DNA of 64,000 bases, from the NCBI GenBank assembly GCA_905160935.1, contig CAJHZI010000548.1, positions 1,367,501 to 1,431,500 of the forward strand, read 5' to 3'. The position numbers were made by a program, and so were the translations under genes. Below the pieces are notes generated by a model, which saw only the letters and a program-made list of their open reading frames with translations, did not search any database and was not told the DNA's origin. Shown piece after piece: positions 49,081 through 58,700 of this stretch. Numbering within the stretch: the first letter of the stretch is position 1; every line of letters begins with the position of its first letter. The DNA comes from Enchytraeus crypticus. Taxonomy: Eukaryota; Annelida; Clitellata; Enchytraeida; Enchytraeidae.

Positions 49081-49436
49081 AACAGATATACTAACAGTTA
49101 ACATGTCGTAAGTGTTAAAATAAGCTATGGTTCAAGATAACACATTTATTTTGTTTAGTAAGCGCTTACTAATGAAAATAGTAAGATACGCAATACAGAA
49201 AAACAATCTGAAAAGTTTCTGTTTTCAAAAATCATCTAAGTAAGCTTTTGTGTTTTAAATCCACACCTCTATCCTATGGTGTAACTGAAGGCATAGGCTA
49301 TTTGAATTGATGGACCAGATAATCAATGCAGAATAAGTTAGTGCAACATGAACTTTAGAGACTAAGAGAATCTCTTTAAAGACCCAGGAACGAGACATAC
49401 TACCATAAGTTGATTAAATGTATAAAGCAAAAAAAA

Positions 49437-49553
49437 AGCTGGTAAAGCTAAGGTTAACATCAGTTTCCTCACTCGAAAGCTAAGTCGGTGACGGGCAAGC
49501 CCAGGATTCGAACCCCGCACATACTGATCCGCGGTCGAGTATCTTACTGACAT
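49437..49553 (-). mobile_element. SINE-A copy with intact B box
   Basis: AGCTGGTAAAGCTAAGGTTA tail, ACTCGAAAGC core and GGATTCGAACCCCGC, which is a perfect reversed B box. Confidence 0.85.
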
Positions 49554-49716
49554 TTATGACCCTTATTGACATTCTTTGAAATTTAGGACATTTATGTACT
49601 TTAGAGTGTCCATAGCAAAGCAACTATCTCATAAACGGCACACAGTCAGTTAAGCAAAAAGCAAAAGACTCTTCTGATCAAGGAAACATATTGTACAAAT
49701 TGTACAGTAATACACA

Positions 49717-50006
49717 ATAATTCCCCGTGTTGCGTCCGGGTTGTTTGAAGAATTGACCAACCGGTGACTCCACGTGTCGTAGAAGGCGACTAAAGCAATA
49801 AGATCCATAAAAACGTCAGAAATGGCATTCGGTTGGTGAGCGCCGAGGCTCCAGAAATTGCTACAAAAACTCAAACGAATGGAAAAGTCTCAAATAGGGG
49901 ATTGGCTAGTGGTGTGGTGTAGGACAGAGAGGATTTGAGACAGTCTATTTGTATCCCGACCCTAGTTAAACAGGGATTCAAGGGAGGATTATGATGATGA
50001 TGATGA
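49717..50006 (+). mobile_element. R3 retroposon, complete copy with 16-bp target-site duplication
   Basis: A perfect direct repeat, TGTACAGTAATACACA, at 49701-49716 and 50007-50022 defines the insertion. The 290-bp element begins ATAATTCCCCGTGTTGCGTC and ends in a (GAT)n tail. It has no ORF. The long duplication and simple-repeat tail show LINE-type mobilisation, so it behaves as a SINE. I see no clear tRNA, 7SL or 5S head. Confidence 0.9.
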
Positions 50007-50214
50007 TGTACAGTAATACACAGTTCATAAAAAATACATAGCTCACTGACATGCACAGACAATTAATAAAAAAAGTAAACTGAAACCGTTGAAACAAGGA
50101 AAATTTGATTCTAAAAATCTCATACGCAAATTAGTTTTAAACATAAAGAAATCTTTATAAGAAGAATGAAGTAACAAGAAATCACTCAATTGCCCTATAT
50201 CTGCCTCACAACAG

Positions 50215-50785
50215 CTCTATAATTCCCTCACGACAGTTTCGAAACTGCCTCATCACTGCCTCAACTGCCTCACCGCTGCCTCAACTGCCTCATTGCTGTC
50301 TCAACTGCCTCTCCGCTGTCTCAACTGCCTCACCGCTGCCTAAACTGCCTCACTGCTGTCTCAACTGCCTCACTGCTGCTTTAACTGCCTCGCCGCTGCC
50401 TCAACTGCCTACATGGTCTCAACTGCCTCTCTGCTGCCTCAACTGCCTCACCACCGCTGTCTCAACTGCCTCACCGCTGTCTCAACTGCCTCGCTGCTGC
50501 CTCAACTGCCTCGCTGCTGCCTCAACTGCTTCACCGCTGCCTCGCCGCTGTCTCAACTTTCTCGCTGCCTCAACTGCCTCACTGCTGCCTCAACTGCCTC
50601 ATTGCTGTCTCAACTGTCTCACTGCTGCCTCAATGCGGCCTCAACTGCCTCATCGATGCCTCAACTGCCTCATCGCTGCCTCACTGCTGCCTCAACTGCC
50701 TCATTGCTGTCTCAACTGCCACACTGCTGCCTCACTGCAGCCTCATCTGCCTCACCACTGCCTCAATTGTTTCACAGCAGCCAGC
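50215..50785. repeat. Minisatellite, unit about 18-20 bp, next to the LPGAT1 stop codon
   Basis: About 30 units of CTGCCTCAACTGCCTCACTG type. It ends within a few bases of the LPGAT1-like stop codon (50787-50789), so the transcript's 3' UTR would begin inside the array. Confidence 0.9.
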
Positions 50786-50786
50786 T

Positions 50787-53700
50787 CTACATAACTAAAG
50801 ATGAAAGAGCTGACCAAAGATATGCAAACATTCTCCAGTGAAAGTAGGTTGAGAGAAGAAATACGGCATTGTAAGTTAAACACCCAACAAGATCAAACGA
50901 CATCCTACGAAGATCCTGAAAAATTCTCGTTGGGCCATTCTCTGAAACACCTTCCTCTGTCAAAGCGTCTCCGTAAAACTTTGAGCTTGGAAATTTTCCC
51001 GTTGAATAATATTCCTCTAACATATTGTCTTTCTCCGCCCACCTGGCGTAGAGCCAGTTAAGCAGAGCCTCGGAATCTCTCGGAATGTCGCTGACACGAT
51101 AGGCCCTGTAGTGAAGAATCGTGGAGCACGGAGGCCTGCAGCCGGTGAATATCATGAACAAGTCAAGAGGATTCTTTGGCGGGTAGGCTACAGTGACGTC
51201 GATCAGATATTCAAGACGCTTCCCTGTAAAAAAAGTAAACACGCCTTAGAGTGATATGACCAACTATGTTGATATCTATCACTTTTAACACCACTTGTTT
51301 AAACCGTTAGGCAATTTAGTCCATTTTCCGTATAACCAGTCCAGTGAATGTCGGAGTTTTTACTCTCAGACCTGCGCGGCTGGGATTCGAACCAGCAAGA
51401 GTTCAATACACCTCAGGATCTGTCATTCAAAACTTCATGACGTTACCCCTACGCTACTAGGACATTCTAATGCTACAAGTAATGCAGAGTGAATCAGTAA
51501 ATAACAATTTCAGTCCATAGAAAATTTAAAGACTATTATTACGTAGTGTTTTTAAAAAAATCTCAAAGGAAGCAATTAATAAACACAAAAATCAAAGTTT
51601 AATGTTCATTTCAAGATGATGTCTCTACAGCGTTTTGCTAGATTTGCTAGACACAATTTAAAAGTTAAAGGACATGCAAACCACAAACACTTTTTCTTAA
51701 AAATAAGATAGCTCAGGAACTACAGACCAATTATACTCTAATTAATTACTTATTACAGACTAATTATGAATTAATGTCAGTTTATTGTTAGAATGAGGAA
51801 TCTGCAAATTTAAATATTAATAAATTTTACATTACGACATAAATTCTAACAAATTCTGTATTAATTTACCAATGGGAATATGTGACTTCACAATTCAGAC
51901 TAAATAGCCCATAAATGGATGAAAGTATGCTTTAAATCAAAATCAGAAACTATGCCATACCTGCATCGGTTTGAGCTAATATTGGCTGACATTCAGGTGG
52001 TTTTTCAGCGTCAGCACTTTGTGTTCCACTGGTTGGTGCGAGAGTGTTCAGTATCGTCTCTAAAGCACCAATCCGCGGTAGAGTGACATGCTCCAGCACT
52101 GGATAACCGTACTTACGAGCGTATCTGTCGAGATGAACAAATAAACAGCAAATAAACAAGCATTACAATGATATGATCAACTGTGTTGATGTCTATCATT
52201 TTTATACCATATGTTTAAACTGTTAGGCAACCATTTTCCGTTACGCATTTAACCAGTCCAGTTAATGTCCGAGCGTATCTGTTGAGATAAATCATCAGCA
52301 ATAGCATATGCATGCACAATTGTGTAAATAGTGAAACTAAATTTAACACTCCAATGGGAAGATTTAGAATAGTCCACAGGAATTTTGTGTGTAGAATGGA
52401 CGCTCTCTACCTACGTTCGCAACAAATGTAGAAAATTAGGAAGAATACTAATTTCAATCTTTGAAAGGTGTTAAATTGTTAATACTATTGGCAGCCTAAG
52501 AATCAGTTACTATGTGAGTCTGCTGGTATTATCCTGTATTAAGACATACTAAGCATTTATCAGACAAACAAGTTTGCTTGCTTAGAATGCAGCAGCATAA
52601 AATTTTCATTCGACAACAGAGTGAATCAAAAATAAGCTAGAATTTTAAGGGCAAATAATAGATTTCAATTATTTAAGAGAGTTACTTCTAAACAACACAA
52701 TTTATTTCTTCAAATGAATCGTATTTAATCAGTCCAAATAGTTGTGAATTCTTAGCATTTAATCAGTACAAATAGTTGTGAAATTTTAGCATTTAATCCG
52801 TCCAAATAGTTGAGAAATCTTAGAATTTAATCAATAGAAAGAAGTCATTAATAAATTAGCTCACGATTGACTAGTCTCTCTCCGCTTGTACAGAAATCCT
52901 CCTTCAGGGAACAGCAGAATGCTCGTCCTGTCTCTAGTCAAATAAACCGTCTCCAGGTGGCGCCTCAGCTCCACCAGCTGAGTCTGTCTGGTGTCTCGCC
53001 CCTAATAAATAACACCAAGTGTACTATCTTCACACGTCAAGTGTTCACATACTATCTTCACATACCAAGTGTTCACATACTATCTTCACATACCAAGTGT
53101 TCACATACTATCTTCACATATCAAGTGTTCACAAACTATCTTCATATACCAAGTGTTCACATACTATCTTCACAAAGCAAGCATTCACGTACTACCTGTG
53201 ACATCACGACTGGATGATGAAGCCAATAGTAATTTTAAATTAATTTAAAAACATATTTATGTTTATTGTTTCTCCGCACAATGATGTTCTTCTTCCGCAC
53301 CTAGTGCTATGTCAACTGTCTCTTTAGTATATCAGCTAAACTAGTTACGAAATAAATATATATTAAATGTCTTCATAAATATATAAAGAAATTCTAAATA
53401 GATATATATTAGATGTTAAATAAATACGTATTAATTGTTATCTATATAGTAACAGTGACAAGACGAAACTACAAAGATTTATTGTAAATCTTTGTAGTTT
53501 CCAATAGTCGAATAATAATAATAATAACAACAAATAAAACAAACAAATAATAACAGATAATAATCTAAGATTTCGCCACCTGTTGAATGAAGAAATCACC
53601 ATGAAAGCTGGACACAATGCCGAAGTGAGTGTATCTGAACATCTGATCCATGATCCAACAAACTCGCTGACCTAGAGGGCGCTTGCGAACGTCTGCCAGC

Positions 53701-55124
53701 AGAGACATTATCACCGGAACATCGGCAGTCGATTGGTGATTGAACACTAGCAGACATTGGCGCTGAGCCAATAGGGTGCTTACGTCATCGCCCGACTCGT
53801 AGACTACAGCAGTGAAATCAAGACAAGATTAATAGCTACATCAAGACAAGTAATTAAATAAAAACAAAGCAGTTAAATCAAGATAACGTATTTAAATAAA
53901 GATTAATAGTTACATCAAGAAAAAGTAGTTAAATCAAGATAGAGTAGTTAAATCAAGATTAAGAGTTACATCAAGCAAAAGTAGTTAAATCAAGATAGAG
54001 TATTTAAATAAAGATTAAGAGTTACATCAAGCAAAAGAAGTTAAATAAAGATAAAGTAGTTAAATCAAGATGAAGTATTTAAATACAGATAAATAGTTAA
54101 GCCTAGGTAAAACAGTTAAAGCACGATAAAGTCCTTAGTTAAATTTACATAAAGTTGTCAGATCCAGAAAAAGTATCTAAATTATGATATGCAGTTAAAT
54201 CAAGATTAAGTAGTCAATTTCACAAGTAATAGTTAAATCATGACATTAGAGTGGTCAAATTAAGAGTTTTCTGCACAAATATATTAGTTATATGATTTTG
54301 CTCGTCAGGGCACAAGAGTGTGTGAGGAGAATAAAGCTAATGTTAACGTCAGTTTCCTCACTCAAAAGTAATGTCAGTGACGGATGAGCCCAGGATTTGA
54401 ACCCCGCACATACTGATCCGCGGTCGAGTATCCTACCGACATCGCCACTATCTCCAGCCAGTGGCGATATTGCCACTGGCAACAGAATATAACGATAATG
54501 TGAGAGAATTTAGTTTGATTAAGGAAGACAAAGGCAAACCACCTTGAAAGCCCCATTTTTACTTGAACAAAACCATCAATGTGTTACAGACAAAACCTTA
54601 ACGATTAAATTTATTTTGTAAAGCATCAAAGTATGCGCATTAAAGAGTGAGACAGCCGATAACAGCATTGAGCCAACTGTCTAACTCTCTTATGCGAAAA
54701 CGAACTCTAACTCTGTCTAACTCTACGCGAAATAAGTACACAGATGACATTGGGCTAACATACTCTCATAGCCTGCTGTATAGAGCCAGTGAGTTACGAG
54801 TGTCTCAAGCCAACTGAACGGAACTTGCTCCAATCTCTGATAAAACTCCGGAGCGACATATTGGAGCGGCAGCAGAATGTAACACCACACGATATATGTC
54901 CCTACCGCCCAAAAATTATTCAATGTGATGAGAAAGAATCGTATCGTGCTCGCTAGCCACATTGTGGCTCCGCTGTATCTCCAGTTCGGCTGAGCCGGAA
55001 TTTCATTGTCATTGATTTTGCCATTGAGATTTGATTGGGTCTCAAAATCTTGCTTCTTCTGTTCGACCATACCCTGTCTATTGCTGTTGTTAGCGGAATT
55101 AGTCGTTACAAGATCATTCAGCAT
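50787..55124 (-). CDS. LPGAT1: LPGAT1-like acyl-CoA:lysophospholipid acyltransferase, five exons
   Basis: Exons in transcript order: 55124-54764, 53803-53580, 53001-52865, 52124-51961 and 51223-50787, in phases 1, 0, 2 and 1. They encode 440 residues. Exon 1 has a 55-residue hydrophilic N-terminus and then membrane-embedded sequence (FFLITLNNFWAVGTYIVW). Exon 2 has the acyltransferase block I NHQSTAD (142-148), where His and Asp are catalytic, and HGDFF. Exon 3 has block III FPEGG (226-230) followed by KRRETSQ. Exon 4 has VTLPRIGA, and exon 5 IDVTVAYP and a hydrophobic C-terminus. The order matches the LPGAT1/AGPAT family of ER-membrane acyltransferases that act on lysophospholipids (reported on lysophosphatidylglycerol and, later, lysophosphatidylethanolamine). 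Human LPGAT1 has about 370 residues; the excess lies at the N-terminus. The ATG is the first in exon 1 after an in-frame stop. Confidence 0.92.
51226..51466 (-). mobile_element. SINE-B copy whose tail forms the LPGAT1 exon 5 polypyrimidine tract
   Basis: Head to the right (GGGATTCGAACCAGCAAG is the reversed B box region), tail to the left. In transcript direction the tail reads GTGTTTACTTTTTTTACAG and the exon begins at once. Confidence 0.85.
52156..52270 (-). mobile_element. 5'-truncated SINE-B between two copies of the LPGAT1 exon 4 acceptor region
   Basis: The SINE part runs from ACAATGATATGATCAACTG to CCAGTTAATGTCCGAG. On its left (52117-52153) and right (52268-52303) lie GAGCGTATCTGT(C/T)GAGAT and downstream matching sequence, an old target-site duplication. 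Confidence 0.8.
52700..52850. repeat. Tandem repeat, about 37-40 bp unit, in LPGAT1 intron 3
   Basis: Four degenerate units of GCATTTAATCAGTACAAATA followed by GTTGTGAAATTTTA. Confidence 0.75.
53020..53200. repeat. Minisatellite, 28-bp unit, in LPGAT1 intron 2
   Basis: Six units of TGTTCACATACTATCTTCAC followed by ATACCAAG. It begins about 20 bp upstream of the exon 3 acceptor in transcript direction, so it occupies the branch-point zone. Confidence 0.9.
53465..53501. other. Perfect hairpin, 16-bp arms and 5-nt loop, in LPGAT1 intron 2
   Basis: GAAACTACAAAGATTT (53465-53480) is followed by the loop ATTGT and then the exact reverse complement (53486-53501). It lies about 80 nt past the exon 2 donor in transcript direction. 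Confidence 0.9.
53820..54240. repeat. Degenerate tandem repeat in LPGAT1 intron 1
   Basis: Repeated GTAGTTAAATCAAGATAAAG and GATTAAGAGTTACATCAAGC blocks with about 20- to 60-bp spacing. Confidence 0.75.
54331..54480 (-). mobile_element. SINE-A copy in LPGAT1 intron 1
   Basis: ACTCAAAAGTAATGTCAGTG, GGATTTGAACCCCGCAC and GATCCGCGGTCGAGTATC. The head ends in a small palindrome, CCAGTGGCGATATTGCCACTGG. Confidence 0.85.
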
Positions 55125-55807
55125 CTTTAATTATATTCTATTCTAACGTCCTGTACATACAGTATAGCAGAGCAGTAATGATATAAGAAACCCTTATATT
55201 AAAGTACTTGACTAGCTACATAAATTATTAGAATAAATCAATGATAAAATACAGCAGTAGAGTAGACTATATTTTTCTGGATTTTACTAATTAATGCACT
55301 AAATGAAAAAAATGATGAAAATCTAGGTATCAAACTTTATATGTTATCGTTAGACATTAAAGTCAACATATTAATATTCCACAAAATATTTAAACTTTAA
55401 GGCACAATTCACAAATAAAAGTATTTCATCATGAGAACTGATCATATTTAAGACCTTTCTTAACTAGCGTAAATTTGGACACATCATTTATAACTTTACA
55501 GGCATACGATAATATCAGACACAGATCAGAAAAAATCCATAACCGAATATACATTCAATAAATGACTAAACTTTTCGTACCGTACAAATTCAGTTAATAC
55601 TGACAGCTGACGTGTATATTTATTTAATTAGCGTCCTATTTAAAAAACCATAGAATTTGAACCCACTGGTACTCAATAAAAAAATCCGGTTGTTTATTTA
55701 CAAACAATGCAATAAATCTAATGCTCCATTGAACTCCCATTCTATAAAAATTTCATTCAGCATTAAAATTCTTCAAGATATAAATACTATGCAAAGAAAT
55801 AATATTA

Positions 55808-56050
55808 ATAATAACACACATTATAGTGAAATGATCAACTGTGTTGATATCTATCACTTTTAATACCACATGTTAAATCCGTTAGGCAATTTAGTTCATT
55901 TTCCGTGTAATCAGTCCAGTGAATGTCCGAGATTTTACTCTCAGATCAGCGCGGCTGGGATTCGAAACCACGAGAGTTCGATTCACCTCAGGGTCTGTCA
56001 TTTAAAACTTCATGACATTATCTACACCCTTAACCATTGCGCTATTGAAA
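55808..56050 (-). mobile_element. SINE-B copy
   Basis: ACACACATTATAGTGAAATG, ATCAACTGTGTTGATATC, GGATTCGAAACCACGAGAG. It carries the same AAT-type tail as the 11.4 kb copy, unlike the AAAAAAGTAAACACG tail of others. Confidence 0.8.
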
Positions 56051-56494
56051 GATAGTATGACAGTGTATAGACATTTTTTTAAAGTCACCTAAGATAGTAT
56101 AGGATTCCAGCTCAACATTATAGTACTGCAACCTTAAATTATATCTCGATGCTTCTATGTGTACAGTTTAAACATTCATCTCCTTACTACTGTAATATAA
56201 ATATAAATTTAATTCTATAAAACTTCCAAAATCATAATCATAATTCATTCTATGCACAGTACGCAGTCTGGTATCTTTATTACGAGAAAATAATAATCTG
56301 AAAATGACGAAATTTAATTTCACTTAAACATATAATGACCTTCGTTCGAACGGTTCAATAATTTTTATGCTAAAATAACTGACTGCATATTTTTATTATA
56401 ATTACTCTTCTACGAATCCAATTTATCATTGCAGAGATTGTAATAAGAGCAAAGCTAAAGAAATGTCTATATTTAATCATCAATAGTCAATATA
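56050..56494. other. AT-rich spacer
   Basis: No recognisable gene or repeat between the SINE-B copy and the L2-like copy C. Confidence 0.4.
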
Positions 56495-57670
56495 ATGTGA
56501 GCAAATATTCGGTTCTTGGTCCTATCCTCTTCAAACTATATACAACACCCTTAAGCTCACGGATCTCTTCTCATTCTAATGATCATGAACTATATGCTAA
56601 TGACACTCAAATGTACACTTGTTTCACCCCTAACTCCTACTCTGATGCTGAAACCCTCCTGCAACAAAGTTTTCAGTCTATATCCTCTTAGATGTCTGCT
56701 AATTTTTTGACACTTAATCCATCTAAGACTGAATTCTTGTTGGTTGGAACACCTCAACACCTTCTGAAGCTGAATGAGAAAACTCTTTCGTTATCGTCGG
56801 ATATTACAATAACACCTATTTCTTCTGTGAGAAATCTCGATGTTATCCGTGATAAACACCTAACCTTCCACGAACACATAACTAAAACTTCACAAGCATG
56901 TTTCTTTCACATCCGAGATCTTCGTCGAATACTTCCATATTTGTCACGTGAGACAACTGCTACAATTGGTGCTGCCATTGTGCAATCGAAATTGGACTAG
57001 GTCTACTGCAATTCCCTGCTTTTAAATATCCCTGGCTGTGAGATTGATCGATCGCAGTTTGTTCAGAATTCTCTTGGACTGAATTTATGGATTTTGCACA
57101 GTTTTTGGACCTTCTTTTTTTGCTCGCCGGCTTGATTTTGTCTCAATAGTGTTCGATGTTGTCATTGATGACTGTAGCACTCTAATTGTTGTTGTTGTCT
57201 TTCCCGAGCAATTTTTTGTAGTTCCAGGTACTCACATGTTACGCCAATTTTAAATTCCTTGCACTGGCTAAAGATTAAAGAGTGAATCATTTACATAACA
57301 GCTTCGTTAACCTATAGGCCTAAGTCCATCACCATCCCTGGACAAACTTGTATGTCTCACTTGATTAAAGTGATGCAGCTTGCTGTTACTCGGTCTTCTA
57401 AATTAATTACTTTTGTGAAACCTAGCTTACCTTCGCGCTCTAAGCTATCTAATCGTTCTTTCCAGCATGCTGCACCGCAGATCTGGAATTCTCTTCCACC
57501 CAATCTTCAGAAATCTTCATTTGAAGCACATTGGCCTTTGCTTTTCTATGATCAGTTCCATAGGCAGTTGAAGACCTATCTTTTTCATCTATCTTTTCCA
57601 TCCAGTGTCCATGAGCAGCGATCTGCGCCTAAACCTCCTTTTCTTTAATTCCCTTCACTATGGACTGATT
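56495..57670 (+). pseudogene. L2/CR1-like LINE copy C, 5'-truncated, with a nested insertion
   Basis: It starts within the RT palm (VLGPILFKLY). The catalytic box has decayed to YANDTQMY where copy A has FADD. LNPSKTEFLLVGTPQ and DKHLTFHEHITKTSQACFFHIRDL follow. After CEIDRSQFVQNSL the frame is interrupted at about 57073-57200, then resumes (SHLIKVMQLAVTRSSKL, SFQHAAPQIWNSLPPNLQKS) to the end at 57648. In-frame stops at 56689 and 56998 confirm decay. Confidence 0.85.
57073..57200 (+). mobile_element. Short L2/CR1-like 3' end nested in copy C
   Basis: GGACTGAATTTATGGATTTT to GTAGCACTCTAATTGTTGTT is a 3' UTR of the same family. It splits the host sequence CAGAATTCTCTTG...CGAGCAATTTTTTG, which is continuous in copy B. 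Confidence 0.8.
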
Positions 57671-57715
57671 ACCTGGAATTTGGAATTTGTTTATTAGCAA
57701 TATTTATTTTACCGG

Positions 57716-57873
57716 CCGCGCTGATCTGAAAGTAAAATCTCGGACGTTCACTGAACTGGTTATACGGAAAATGGTCTAAATTGCCTAACGAATTAAACAT
57801 GTGTTTTTAAAAGTGATAGATAGCAACACAGTTGACTATTCACTATAATGTGTATTTACTTTTTCTCATAAAA
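57716..57873 (+). mobile_element. SINE-B copy, 5'-truncated
   Basis: CGCGCTGATCTGAAAGTAAA to CACTATAATGTGTATTTACT. The tRNA-like head is missing. Confidence 0.8.
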
Positions 57874-58009
57874 CACCAGAGTACGTTCAATTCAATTCAT
57901 GATCTGGCATTCAAAACTTTAACTCATTAACGTATAGCGCAAAACTTTAAATAATTACTTTATAGTTTGATATACTAGGCCTACTACTTTCTCTTTAATC
58001 TCTCCTACC

Positions 58010-58195
58010 CTCTCATTGCACAAGAACTGAGCCCAACCCGTAAACCTCCATACCACCAGTACTCTTCCTTGGACTGAACTCCCGGATTTTGGTTTAGTAC
58101 CATTTTTGGACCATTCACTCTGCTCCTCGGATCGGATTTTGTACCTTGGTTGTTGTGAACGACAGTAGCACTCTAATATTGTTGTTGTTGTTACA
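58010..58195 (+). mobile_element. L2/CR1-like LINE 3' end
   Basis: GGACTGAACTCCCGGATTTT, ACCATTTTTGGACC and GACAGTAGCACTCTAATATT, with a (GTT)n tail. Confidence 0.7.
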
Positions 58196-58700
58196 ACTAT
58201 ATGTTTTCATGGAGCTCTAAGATATGTTATTTCTGGTATCATTGTTCTTGAGAGCAGTCCATTAATTACATCAAGACATTTTTTTCCAAAAAAACCAATT
58301 CAGTTTCAAATCTATCTCATTATGGTCCCATTCTATTGTAAACATTTATTATTAATTATGTTTTTAAATAAGTAACTATTCATTACTATAGATAAATGAT
58401 TAGTAAATTATTATTTTACATAATTATTAAGATTTCATTGGCAAAGTGTCATGATTTAATAGATTTCCGGGGAACTTGTTTATTTGTTTATAACATCACA
58501 GCTTATAAGATTTAACGAAGTTTGTGAAATTTGAATTTATTTAAAACTTCTGTCTAATGCGTGAGACGTAATGCAAAACTTAAATTAAACTGTATGTTCT
58601 CCAACCAGATGTCAAAATGATTTAAAGTGTTATTAATTTTAACTCACGGTTGTGCTTTATTGAAATATGATCTTGGTTTCGAATTTTACTATTGTAGATT

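Noticed and set aside
50413-50841. 142-residue open frame (STASLLPQLPH repeats)
   Set aside because: Product of the 18-20 bp minisatellite. It overlaps the LPGAT1 terminal exon on the opposite strand.
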